Positions 1 through 7,639 of a stretch of DNA of 64,000 nucleotides are shown here, piece by piece (position 1 is the first letter of the stretch; each line of letters starts with the position of its first letter). Made by a program: the position numbers and the translations under genes. A model generated the notes under the pieces. The model had not been told where the DNA came from, ran no database searches, and was given only the letters and a program-made list of their open reading frames with translations. The DNA comes from an uncultured Clostridia bacterium (GTDB lineage: Bacteria > Bacillota > Clostridia > TANB77 > CAG-508), in contig CANQVF010000009.1 in NCBI GenBank assembly GCA_947627185.1, positions 1 through 64,000 on the forward strand, read 5' to 3'.

Positions 1-2
1 AA

Positions 3-1472
3 AAAGTGTCAAAGGCAAAAAAAGCAGAAAAAGAAGAAAATAAAAAAGTGTCAAAGGCAAAAAAAGCAGAAAAAGAAAAAGTAGAAGAAGAAAATAAAAA
101 AGAGCCAAAGACAAAAAAAGCAGAAAAAGAAAAAATAGCAGAAGAAAATAAAAAAGAGTCAAAGGCAAAAAAAGCAGAAAAAGAAAAAGTAGCAGAAGAA
201 AATAAAAAAGTGTCAAAGACAAAAAAAGCAGAAGAAAAAGCAATAGAAGAAGATAAAAAAGAATCAAAGGCGAAAAAAATAGAAAAAGAAGAAGCAGTAG
301 TAGAGAATAAAAAAGAAGAAAAAACTGAAAATAAAGAAACTATAAAAGATAATAAAACAGAAAATGAAGAAGTTGCAAAAAGTGATGATCCAGAAAAAGA
401 TAAAATTTTAAAAATTGTTAATAATGCTAAATCAAAAGGAAAAATTACTTATGGAGAACTAGCATTAGAACTAGGTGAAGCTAATCCAGAGCAAATAGAT
501 AAAGTTTTTGAAGCATTTGAAGAAATGGGTGTTAACATTTTAAAAGATGATGATGATTTATTAGAGCCAGACCCAGATGATTTAGATGAAGTAGAAGATA
601 TAAAACTTGATGATTTAGATATGAATAATGCCATTGAGGGTGTTAGTGTAGATGATCCAGTAAGAATGTATTTAAGGGAAATTGGTAGAATTCCATTACT
701 TACTTTTGAAGAAGAATTAGAGCTTGCTGAACAAGTTTTAGAAGGAAACGAAGAAGCAAAGCAAAAATTAGCTGAATCAAATTTAAGATTAGTTGTAAGT
801 ATTGCTAAAAAATATGTTGGTAGAGGAATGCTATTTTTAGATTTAATCCAAGAAGGAAATATGGGATTAATCAAAGCAGTAGAAAAATTTGATTATAAAA
901 AAGGTTATAAGTTTAGTACTTATGCTACTTGGTGGATTAGACAAGCTATTACAAGGGCAATTGCTGATCAAGCAAGAACAATAAGAATACCAGTTCATAT
1001 GGTAGAAACAATCAATAAATTAATTCGTACTTCTAGACATTTACTTCAAATGTTAGGAAGAGAACCTTCTCCAGAAGAAATTGCGGAAGAAATGGAAATA
1101 CCTGTAGAGAAAGTTATGGAAATTCAAAAAATTGCTCAAGACCCTGTTTCATTAGAAACACCAATAGGTGAGGAAGATGATAGCCATTTAGGAGATTTCA
1201 TACCAGATGATGAATCACCTGCACCACATGATTCAGCTGCATATACTTTATTAAAAGAACAATTAGAAGAGGTTATGGCAACATTAACACCAAGAGAAGC
1301 TAAAGTATTAAAATTAAGATTTGGATTAGAAGATGGTAAAGCTAGAACTCTTGAAGAAGTTGGTAAAGAATTTCAAGTAACTCGTGAAAGAATTAGACAA
1401 ATTGAAGCAAAAGCTTTAAGAAAATTAAGACATCCAAGTAGAAGTAAAAGATTAAAAGATTATATGAGTTAA
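3..1472 (+). CDS. rpoD: RNA polymerase primary sigma factor (SigA/RpoD), 5' partial
   Basis: Housekeeping sigma-70 factor that directs core RNA polymerase to -35/-10 promoters. Counting from the window edge, region 1.1 begins near residue 126, region 1.2 near 215 ([12 protein letters not shown]), region 2 near 258 with the -10 reading segment ([20 protein letters not shown]), then region 3, and region 4 from about 425 with a helix-turn-helix ([18 protein letters not shown]). The first ~110 residues are about six Lys/Glu-rich units of ~18 residues ([14 protein letters not shown]). The track's GTG at base 6 is only the Val of a repeat unit and the frame is open to the edge, so the gene starts upstream, probably behind dnaG. 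The conserved part is typical. The repeat prefix is not. Confidence 0.97.
   Translation, partial: KVSKAKKAEKEENKKVSKAKKAEKEKVEEENKKEPKTKKAEKEKIAEENKKESKAKKAEKEKVAEENKKVSKTKKAEEKAIEEDKKESKAKKIEKEEAVVENKKEEKTENKETIKDNKTENEEVAKSDDPEKDKILKIVNNAKSKGKITYGELALELGEANPEQIDKVFEAFEEMGVNILKDDDDLLEPDPDDLDEVEDIKLDDLDMNNAIEGVSVDDPVRMYLREIGRIPLLTFEEELELAEQVLEGNEEAKQKLAESNLRLVVSIAKKYVGRGMLFLDLIQEGNMGLIKAVEKFDYKKGYKFSTYATWWIRQAITRAIADQARTIRIPVHMVETINKLIRTSRHLLQMLGREPSPEEIAEEMEIPVEKVMEIQKIAQDPVSLETPIGEEDDSHLGDFIPDDESPAPHDSAAYTLLKEQLEEVMATLTPREAKVLKLRFGLEDGKARTLEEVGKEFQVTRERIRQIEAKALRKLRHPSRSKRLKDYMS
6..310 (+). repeat. Tandem ~54-bp coding repeat in the rpoD 5' region
   Basis: About five to six imperfect units of ~54 nt, each coding for a variant of KAKKAEKEK(V/I)(A/E)EENKK(E/V)(S/P). 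Units differ by small substitutions and short indels, always in frame. The left end lies outside the window. Confidence 0.85.
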
Positions 1473-1524
1473 TATAAAAAATATTTTAAAAATATATAAA
1501 AAAGAATTATGTAAATTATTTAAA

Positions 1525-1553
1525 GAAAAACCCTTGATTTTTAGGGTTTTTTC
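1525..1553 (+). terminator. Intrinsic terminator of rpoD
   Basis: AAAAACCCT and AGGGTTTTT form a stem followed by T's, 53 nt after the rpoD stop. Its loop contains the -35 box of the next promoter. Confidence 0.8.
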
Positions 1554-1562
1554 TGCTATAAT
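1534..1562 (+). promoter_or_regulatory. SigA promoter for the 123-aa gene, overlapping the rpoD terminator
   Basis: TTGATT, 17 nt, then TATAAT with an extended TGc before the -10. The -35 sits in the loop of the rpoD terminator. Confidence 0.75.
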
Positions 1563-1626
1563 AAATATGAAATTGTTTTTTATATGAAAAAAGAGAGGTG
1601 AAAAACTAAGCAAAGTCTTAGAAAAT

Positions 1627-1998
1627 ATGGGAATAATAGAGTTTTTAAAAAAATTTGGAAGTGATGCAAAAAAATTTGCTACAAAAGTTTTTGCGGAAAA
1701 CCAATTTGTTGAGTATGATAATAGAGAAGATTTAAAAACAGCTATAGTTACTTCTGGAATGTCAAAAGAAGATGGAAGTTTATTAGTAAGAAAACATGAT
1801 CAATCTGTAATTGAAGGTAGAGATTTTGTTGATACACAAGATAGAGGTATAAGAATTACACCAGCAGATAGAATATCTGATGATTTAGAGCAAGATTCAA
1901 CTATAAGAGATATTAAAAAAGGTGTTAGTACCCCAGTACCAACTAATGATATAAATGAGAGAGAACATGGTGGTAAAACTAGAGAAAGATCTTTATAG
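1627..1998 (+). CDS. Conserved-looking hypothetical protein, 123 aa
   Basis: I do not recognise the family. It is soluble and highly charged, with no signal peptide or membrane segment. The N-terminus is a probable amphipathic helix (IIEFLKKFGSDAKKFATKVF) and the C-terminal third is polar and probably disordered. It has its own promoter and sits alone between rpoD and rplU. The only in-frame start is this ATG, yet the good SD (GAGAGGTG, 1593-1600) lies 26 nt upstream. The stem CTAAG/CTTAG between them would shorten the effective spacing to about 10 nt. The intact frame plus promoter make it a real gene of unknown function. Confidence 0.75.
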   Translation: MGIIEFLKKFGSDAKKFATKVFAENQFVEYDNREDLKTAIVTSGMSKEDGSLLVRKHDQSVIEGRDFVDTQDRGIRITPADRISDDLEQDSTIRDIKKGVSTPVPTNDINEREHGGKTRERSL

Positions 1999-2075
1999 TT
2001 TTTTAAAATATAAAAATATATTTATAAAAGAGCATATATTATATTGAAAATATAATATATGCTTAAATTTTTTTC

Positions 2076-2104
2076 TTGACAAATATTGTAAATCATGTTA
2101 AAAT
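2076..2104 (+). promoter_or_regulatory. SigA promoter of the rplU-rpmA operon
   Basis: TTGACA, 17 nt, TAAAAT with TGt directly before the -10 (extended -10). The transcript would begin about 95 nt ahead of rplU and carry the L21 leader. Confidence 0.8.
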
Positions 2105-2110
2105 TTAATA

Positions 2111-2195
2111 CTGTAAACTGCTTAGCTAAGGTTATAAATGCTATTTTAAATTATAGCTACCTAAGTTGGAAGTTAGCGAGTATACGAAAAGGGAG
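2111..2195 (+). promoter_or_regulatory. Probable L21 leader (autoregulatory 5' UTR)
   Basis: Between the promoter and rplU lie nested stems: CTTAG (2121) with CTAAG (2161) and, inside, GCTAT (2140) with ATAGC (2153), followed by a TTGGAAGTTAGCGAGT stretch and the SD. Position and general layout fit the Firmicute L21_leader family, where ribosomal protein L21 is thought to bind and repress its own operon. Named from context and structure. A covariance-model search would settle it. Confidence 0.65.
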
Positions 2196-2206
2196 GTGCA
2201 TTGTTA

Positions 2207-2578
2207 ATGTACGCAATTATTGAAGCTTGTGGAAGACAATACAAGGTACAAGAAGGAGAAACTGTATATTTTGAAAAACTAGGCGAAGAAGAAGGAAAAA
2301 AAGTTTCTTTTGATAAAGTAGTTTTAGTTTCAGATAATGGAAAAGTACAAGTTGGAAATCCTTATGTAAGTAATGTTAAAGTTGAAGGAAAAGTAGTTTC
2401 AAATGGTAGAGAAAAGAAAATTTTAGTTTTTAAATATAAAGCTAAAAAGAATGAAAGAAAAACAAGAGGACATAGACAAGACTACACAAAAGTAGAAATT
2501 ACTTCAATTAAAACAAAAGCTGAAAAAGAAACAGCTGAAAAAAAGGCTGAAAAGAAAACAGAAAAAGTAGAAAAATAA
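2207..2578 (+). CDS. rplU: 50S ribosomal protein L21
   Basis: Large-subunit ribosomal protein that binds 23S rRNA. The first ~100 residues are standard (MYAIIEACGRQYKVQEGE ... KAKKNERKTRGHRQDYT). The C-terminus has an extra ~20-residue Lys/Glu/Ala tail (KAEKETAEKKAEKKTEKVEK), giving 123 aa against the usual ~103. ATG 2207 is chosen over the track's TTG 2201 because it is 8 nt from the SD GGGAGGTG and matches the family N-terminus. Directly followed, after ~60 nt, by rpmA with no prp/ysxB gene between, unlike most Firmicutes. Confidence 0.97.
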   Translation: MYAIIEACGRQYKVQEGETVYFEKLGEEEGKKVSFDKVVLVSDNGKVQVGNPYVSNVKVEGKVVSNGREKKILVFKYKAKKNERKTRGHRQDYTKVEITSIKTKAEKETAEKKAEKKTEKVEK

Positions 2579-2639
2579 TTATATCGAAATAAAATTAATG
2601 ATATAAATAAAATTATAAAGCGAAAGGAGTGAATCTTTC

Positions 2640-2897
2640 ATGGCACACAAAAAAGGTCAAGGTAGTGTTAAAAACGGAAGAGATAGTGAGTCAAAAAGAC
2701 TTGGTGTAAAAAAATCTGATGGACAAATAGTTAAAGCTGGAAACATCCTTATAAGACAAAGAGGAACAAATGTACATCCAGGAACTAATGTTGGAATTGG
2801 TAGTGATGACACTTTATTTGCTTTAGTAGATGGAACAGTTAAATTCGAGAAAAAAGGTAAAGATAAAAAACAAGTAAGTGTTTATCCAGTAGTATAG
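2640..2897 (+). CDS. rpmA: 50S ribosomal protein L27
   Basis: L27 reaches the peptidyl-transferase centre with its N-terminus. Of 85 aa, the whole length is standard ([19 protein letters not shown] at the start, [14 protein letters not shown] at the end). It begins directly as MAHKKG, without the short hydrophobic N-terminal extension (FFA-type) that most Firmicute L27 precursors carry for cleavage by the Prp protease. The missing prp gene next door agrees with that. SD is AAAGGAGTG, start ATG. Confidence 0.97.
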   Translation: MAHKKGQGSVKNGRDSESKRLGVKKSDGQIVKAGNILIRQRGTNVHPGTNVGIGSDDTLFALVDGTVKFEKKGKDKKQVSVYPVV

Positions 2898-2900
2898 ATA

Positions 2901-2937
2901 AAAAAGCAATTATTGGTATCAATAATTGCTTTTTTTG
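2901..2937 (+). terminator. Terminator of rplU-rpmA
   Basis: AAGCAATTATTG / CAATAATTGCTT stem, 4-nt loop, then seven T's, just after the rpmA stop. Confidence 0.9.
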
Positions 2938-3112
2938 TATATTACTTATAAGAAAATAATATATAAATTTTTTATTTAAAAATTTATATATTATTTTTTT
3001 ATAAAAATTTCTTCAAAATTTTCTAAATATTTTTATAAAATATTTGAAAAATATAATAATATATGTTTTAATAATAATAGAATATATTTTATAAATAAAA
3101 GGAGATTGCAGT

Positions 3113-4222
3113 ATGAAAAATTGGGTTTCTTATTTAATAATAATAATCTTAGTTGTTGCAATAATTGCTATAGGTTTTTTAATTTTTAATGTTTTAAAAC
3201 CAAGTAATAATGATGTAAATACAAATGTAGTATCTACTGAAGAGCCAAAGCCACAAGTAGATATTCATAGTGAAATAAAAGATAATGTAGCAGTTGTAGA
3301 TATAAATGCAACTATTGCTGATGGAATTGAAATTAGTCAAATAGAGTTACCTGATGGTACATCAGTTGTTGCTTCAAGTACAACATATGAAATTAAACAA
3401 AATGGAGAATATACTTTTACAGTTCATGCTAAAAATGGGCAATCAACTACAAAAACAATAACAATATCTGAAATAGAAGAAGGTTCATCTAAAAATCCAT
3501 ATATGCCAGAAGGATTTAAAGAAGTAGGCGGATATCCAGAATCAGGATATGTAATTGAAGATGATTTTGGAAATCAATATGTTTGGGTACCAGTTGCTTC
3601 TGGTAAATTAACTCGTAAAACAATGCTAGATACAGAATATGAAGAAACAAATAGTGGTGCATCAGATTTAGTAAATAGTGTTGCTAAAAATTATGGATTT
3701 TATATTGCTAGATTTGAAGCTTCACAATATGAAATAGATGGAAAAACAGTAGCAGCTTCAATGTCTGGAAAAACTCCTTGGACAAATATAAATTGCCAAG
3801 ATGCTATAAATGTATCTGTTGAATCAGGAGAAGCTTTTGGATATACAGATTGTAAAACTTCTTTAATTAGTAGTTTTGCATGGGATACAGTTTTAGAGTG
3901 GATAGACCTTACTCATGAAAATTATTCTTCAAATACTAATAATGGAAATTATTCTGGAACAATATATCCAACAGGTTATACTGAAGAAGATAATATAAAT
4001 AATGTATGTGATTTAGCAGGAAATGTTAGAGAATGGACAACTGAAATCTATAAATCTCAAAATACAAACGATAAAAAGAAAAATAAAGATGAAATAACTA
4101 GTATTTATAGAGTAGTAAGAGGTGGAAGTGCTAATTTAAATAGAACTCCTGCAGCACATATAGGTTATGGTGAAGATACATCAGATGCTTATTGGGGATT
4201 TAGAATGGTATTATATAAATAA
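3113..4222 (+). CDS. Membrane-anchored SUMF1/FGE-like (sulfatase-modifying-factor fold) protein
   Basis: 369 aa. One N-terminal membrane helix (residues ~5-27) with a short cytoplasmic head, a linker, and a small beta-rich Ig-like region (~45-115, ending in TTKTITISE) lead to an SUMF1/FGE-like C-terminal domain (~130-369). Family marks are DLAGNVREWT, VVRGGSA and the terminal WGFRMVL. The Cys pair needed by true formylglycine-generating enzymes is not evident, so I infer a non-catalytic, carbohydrate- or surface-binding use, as in many bacterial paralogues. It faces outward if the anchor is of the usual N-in type. Monocistronic: own SD (AAAGGAG) and terminator. Confidence 0.8.
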   Translation: MKNWVSYLIIIILVVAIIAIGFLIFNVLKPSNNDVNTNVVSTEEPKPQVDIHSEIKDNVAVVDINATIADGIEISQIELPDGTSVVASSTTYEIKQNGEYTFTVHAKNGQSTTKTITISEIEEGSSKNPYMPEGFKEVGGYPESGYVIEDDFGNQYVWVPVASGKLTRKTMLDTEYEETNSGASDLVNSVAKNYGFYIARFEASQYEIDGKTVAASMSGKTPWTNINCQDAINVSVESGEAFGYTDCKTSLISSFAWDTVLEWIDLTHENYSSNTNNGNYSGTIYPTGYTEEDNINNVCDLAGNVREWTTEIYKSQNTNDKKKNKDEITSIYRVVRGGSANLNRTPAAHIGYGEDTSDAYWGFRMVLYK

Positions 4223-4232
4223 TAAAATATGG

Positions 4233-4269
4233 AAAATTCTTCTATTAGTTATGATAGAAGAATTTTTTT
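4233..4269 (+). terminator. Terminator after the SUMF1-like gene
   Basis: AAATTCTTCTAT / ATAGAAGAATTT stem with an 8-nt loop and a T run. Confidence 0.85.
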
Positions 4270-4367
4270 GCTATTTTTACTTAAAAATTATTTATTTTGT
4301 ATTTTATAAATTTATGATTAAGAGATTAATTTTAGCAAAGAAAAACAAAACTTAAATAGTAAGAGTA

Positions 4368-4396
4368 TTGAAAAAAACATATAAATATTATATAAT
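4368..4396 (+). promoter_or_regulatory. SigA promoter of aspS
   Basis: TTGAAA, 17 nt, TATAAT, about 30 nt ahead of the aspS start codon. The leader is too short for a T-box. Confidence 0.75.
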
Positions 4397-4427
4397 AGCA
4401 CATATCTTATAAAGAGGAGAAACAATA

Positions 4428-6182
4428 ATGATAAACGAATATAAAACTAATAATTGTGGTGAACTTAGAATATCAGATGTAGGAAAAGAAGTTAGATTAG
4501 CAGGATTTGTTCAAACAATAAGAAATCTTGGAAAAATGATGTTCATAGATTTAAGAGACCAAAATGGTATTACTCAAATTGTAATTTCAGAAGATGCAAA
4601 TTTAGAAAACATAAAAGATGTAACTAAGGAATGTACAATTACAGTTACAGGTAAAGTTGTTGAAAGAACTAGCAAGAATGATAAAATTCCAACAGGAGAT
4701 ATTGAAGTTATAGCAAAAAGTTTAACAGTTTTGGGAAAATGTAGAAACTCTTTACCATTTGAAATAAATGTTGAAGGGCAAACTGTTAGAGAAGATTTAA
4801 GATTGGAATATAGATTTTTAGATTTAAGAAATGACAAAATACATAAAAATATATTGTTACGTTCAAAAATTTTAAAAGATTTTAGAACTGCTATGGATGA
4901 ACTTGGATTTACAGAAATACAAACACCAATTTTAGCAAATTCTTCTCCAGAAGGAGCTAGAGATTTTTTAGTACCTAGCAGATTACATCCAGGAGAATTT
5001 TATGCTCTTCCTCAGGCACCACAGCAATTCAAACAATTATTAATGGTATCAGGATTTGAAAAATATTATCAAATTGCACCATGTTTTAGAGATGAAGATC
5101 CTAGAGCAGATAGGTCTCCAGGAGAATTTTATCAATTAGATTTTGAAATGAGCTTTGCAACTCAAGAAGATGTTTTTGATGTATTAGAAACAGTTCTAAA
5201 AAAAGTATTTAAACAAAATACGGACTGGAAAGTAGATGAAGGACATTTTTTAAGAATTCCGTATAAAGAAGCAATGGAAAAATATGGTACAGATAAACCA
5301 GATTTAAGAAATCCATTAATAATATCAGATCTAACAGAAGTATTTATTGGAACAGAATTTAATGCATTTAAAGATAAAACTATAAAAGCTATTATTACAG
5401 AAAATATGAATGAAAAACCTAGAAAATTTTTCGATAATATGTCTGAATATGCTGTAAATGAACTTGATGCTAAAGGTTTAGCTTGGGTAAAAGTGGATAA
5501 TGATGGAAACTTAAATGGTGGAATTAGTAAATTTATAGATGATGAAAGAAAAGAAAAAATATTTAAAATTATGAACGTAAAACCAAATTCAGCAATATTT
5601 TTTGTAGCAGATGAATATAATAAAGCAGTTAAAATTGCAGGAGATGTTAGAATTAAATTAGGTACAGAACTAGATTTATTAGAAAAAAATGTATATAAAT
5701 TCTGCTTTATTGTTGATTTTCCAATGTATGAATTATCAGATGAAGGAACTATAGATTTCAATCACAATCCATTTTCTATGCCACAAGGTGGTTTAGAAGC
5801 GTTAGAAAATAAAGATCCATTAGATATATATGCATATCAATATGATACAGTTTGTAATGGATATGAAATTTCATCTGGTGCTGTTAGAAATCATGATCAA
5901 GACATTATGATTAAAGCCTTTGAAATAGCAGGATACACAGTAGAAGATGTAAAAGGAAAATTTGGAGCACTATTTAATGCATTTAGTTATGGAACACCAC
6001 CACATGCTGGAGCTGCCCCAGGAATAGATAGAATAATAATGCTTTTAGCAAAAGAAGATAACATAAGAGAAGTAATAGCTTTTCCAAAAAATAAAAAAGC
6101 TAGAGATTTACTTATGAATGCACCATCTAAAGTTTTTGATAAACAATTAGAAGAAGTACATATAAAATTAAATTTAGAATAA
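4428..6182 (+). CDS. aspS: Aspartyl-tRNA synthetase (bacterial type)
   Basis: Charges tRNA-Asp with aspartate, cytoplasmic. 584 aa, normal for the bacterial class IIb enzyme. N-terminal OB-fold anticodon-binding domain (~1-105; VRLAGFVQTIRNLGKMMFID), class II core with motif 2 (FRDEDPRADRSPGEFYQLD) and motif 3 (GAAPGIDRIIMLL), and the bacterial GAD insertion between them (~300-400). SD AAAGAGGAG sits well before the ATG. hisS, a common neighbour, is absent here. With only one AspRS in view I cannot say whether it is discriminating or also makes Asp-tRNA-Asn. Confidence 0.97.
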   Translation: MINEYKTNNCGELRISDVGKEVRLAGFVQTIRNLGKMMFIDLRDQNGITQIVISEDANLENIKDVTKECTITVTGKVVERTSKNDKIPTGDIEVIAKSLTVLGKCRNSLPFEINVEGQTVREDLRLEYRFLDLRNDKIHKNILLRSKILKDFRTAMDELGFTEIQTPILANSSPEGARDFLVPSRLHPGEFYALPQAPQQFKQLLMVSGFEKYYQIAPCFRDEDPRADRSPGEFYQLDFEMSFATQEDVFDVLETVLKKVFKQNTDWKVDEGHFLRIPYKEAMEKYGTDKPDLRNPLIISDLTEVFIGTEFNAFKDKTIKAIITENMNEKPRKFFDNMSEYAVNELDAKGLAWVKVDNDGNLNGGISKFIDDERKEKIFKIMNVKPNSAIFFVADEYNKAVKIAGDVRIKLGTELDLLEKNVYKFCFIVDFPMYELSDEGTIDFNHNPFSMPQGGLEALENKDPLDIYAYQYDTVCNGYEISSGAVRNHDQDIMIKAFEIAGYTVEDVKGKFGALFNAFSYGTPPHAGAAPGIDRIIMLLAKEDNIREVIAFPKNKKARDLLMNAPSKVFDKQLEEVHIKLNLE

Positions 6183-6224
6183 AATAACTAATATTAATAT
6201 TAAAAATAAAGGAATTTTTATAAT

Positions 6225-7607
6225 ATGAAAATTGTAAAAAAAGTATTTATATTTATTTTAATAATGTTTGTTTTTTCAATAAATAAAGCTTTTGCTGTTA
6301 CTGGAATAGTAAACACAGATGCTGTTAGACTTAGAGAGAAACCATCTACTGATTCTAATATAATTACTAATATTTATCAAAATGAAGAAATGGAAATATT
6401 AGAAACAGAGGGAGATTGGATAAAAGTTAAATATGGTGAAAATACAGGATATGTAAAAAAAGAATATATTAAAGAAAAACAGAATACTGCAAATACAAAT
6501 GAGGCAAACACAACAAACAAAAATGAGATAGATGAAAACACAGCAAATGAGAATACAATAAGTGAAAATAAAACAAATGAGAATCCATCAAATGAAAATA
6601 CCGTAAATGAAAATTTAGAAAATAATAATTCTGAAAATCAAAATAATCTTGTTTATGTAATATCTTCTGAAACATATGCTAGATTTTTACCAAATATTGC
6701 ATCAAATAGATTTTTAAAACTTGAAAAAGATAAAGAAGTAACAAAAATTTTAGAAATGAATAATTGGGTTAAAATTAATGTAGATAATTCAGAAGGTTGG
6801 ATACCATCAATAAAATTAACAGCAAAGTCTGTTGAAAATGAAGCAAAGGCTAATCAAGAAGAAACAAATACAAATCAAAATAACACACAAAAAGAACAAG
6901 AACCAGAAACACCAGAAAGAGAAAGTGATGTTGGTAAAACTGGAAAAATAAATGTAGAAACAGCAATTGTAAGAGAAAAAGCAGATAAATCTTCAGAAGA
7001 AATAAATTCCCTAGATTATGATGATGTAGTAAATATTATAGGAGAAGATGGAGATTGGTATCAAATAACTAGTGGAGATGTTAAAGGATATGTTAATAAA
7101 AGACTAATTACTATAAATGTATCTTCAAGAGGTTCAACAACTGAAAGAATGGATGTAGATAATACAACTGTTGCAGAAGATAAAAATAATATTTTAAATC
7201 AAGCATTATCTAATATTGATAATAAATCAAAGGGAGAGGAAATTGCAGAATATGCAAAACAATATTTAGGTTTACCATATGTTTCTGGTGGAAAAAATCC
7301 ATCTACTGGATTTGATTGCTCTGGTTTTACACAATATGTATATAAGAATTTTGGATATTCTTTAGAAAGTACAGCATCAGGTCAGAATTCTTTAGGTACA
7401 GATATAACTATGGAAAATTTAGAGCCAGGAGATTTAATATTATTTTATAATGAAGAAAAGACTAAAATAGGACACACTGGTATATACTTAGGAGATGGAA
7501 ATTTTGTACATTCAGCAAATTCAAATAGAGGAGTTGTTACAGACAATTTGAATACAAGTACATATTATAATACAAGATTTGTTAATGCAAAAAGATTAAC
7601 TGATTAA
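6225..7607 (+). CDS. Secreted NlpC/P60 peptidoglycan endopeptidase with three SH3b domains
   Basis: 460 aa cell-wall hydrolase. Signal peptide (~1-24, ends KAFA). SH3b domain 1 at ~25-85, then an Asn/Thr/Glu-rich low-complexity linker (~86-140) made of short NEN repeats, SH3b 2 at ~143-200, a second linker, SH3b 3 at ~233-293, and the NlpC/P60 papain-like domain at ~335-458. Catalytic Cys is in FDCSGF, His in GHTGIYLG, third polar residue likely in FVHSAN. Such enzymes cut D-Glu-mesoDAP/Lys stem-peptide bonds during growth or separation. Lies 42 nt after aspS, possibly co-transcribed, and 32 nt before comEC. Confidence 0.93.
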   Translation: MKIVKKVFIFILIMFVFSINKAFAVTGIVNTDAVRLREKPSTDSNIITNIYQNEEMEILETEGDWIKVKYGENTGYVKKEYIKEKQNTANTNEANTTNKNEIDENTANENTISENKTNENPSNENTVNENLENNNSENQNNLVYVISSETYARFLPNIASNRFLKLEKDKEVTKILEMNNWVKINVDNSEGWIPSIKLTAKSVENEAKANQEETNTNQNNTQKEQEPETPERESDVGKTGKINVETAIVREKADKSSEEINSLDYDDVVNIIGEDGDWYQITSGDVKGYVNKRLITINVSSRGSTTERMDVDNTTVAEDKNNILNQALSNIDNKSKGEEIAEYAKQYLGLPYVSGGKNPSTGFDCSGFTQYVYKNFGYSLESTASGQNSLGTDITMENLEPGDLILFYNEEKTKIGHTGIYLGDGNFVHSANSNRGVVTDNLNTSTYYNTRFVNAKRLTD

Positions 7608-7639
7608 TTGGGCATAACATAAAAGAAAAGGAGATTACT

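Noticed and set aside
449-874. Minus-strand ORF of 141 aa opposite rpoD, likewise 5162..5761 and 4574..4837 opposite aspS
   Set aside because: Shadows of strongly coding plus-strand genes. No SD and Ser/Leu-rich translations typical of antisense frames.
4167-4355. ORF of 62 aa overlapping the end of the SUMF1-like gene
   Set aside because: Runs across that gene's terminator, no SD, hydrophobic low-complexity translation.
4356-4427. T-box leader before aspS
   Set aside because: Only about 30 nt between promoter and start codon, with no T-box sequence or terminator.
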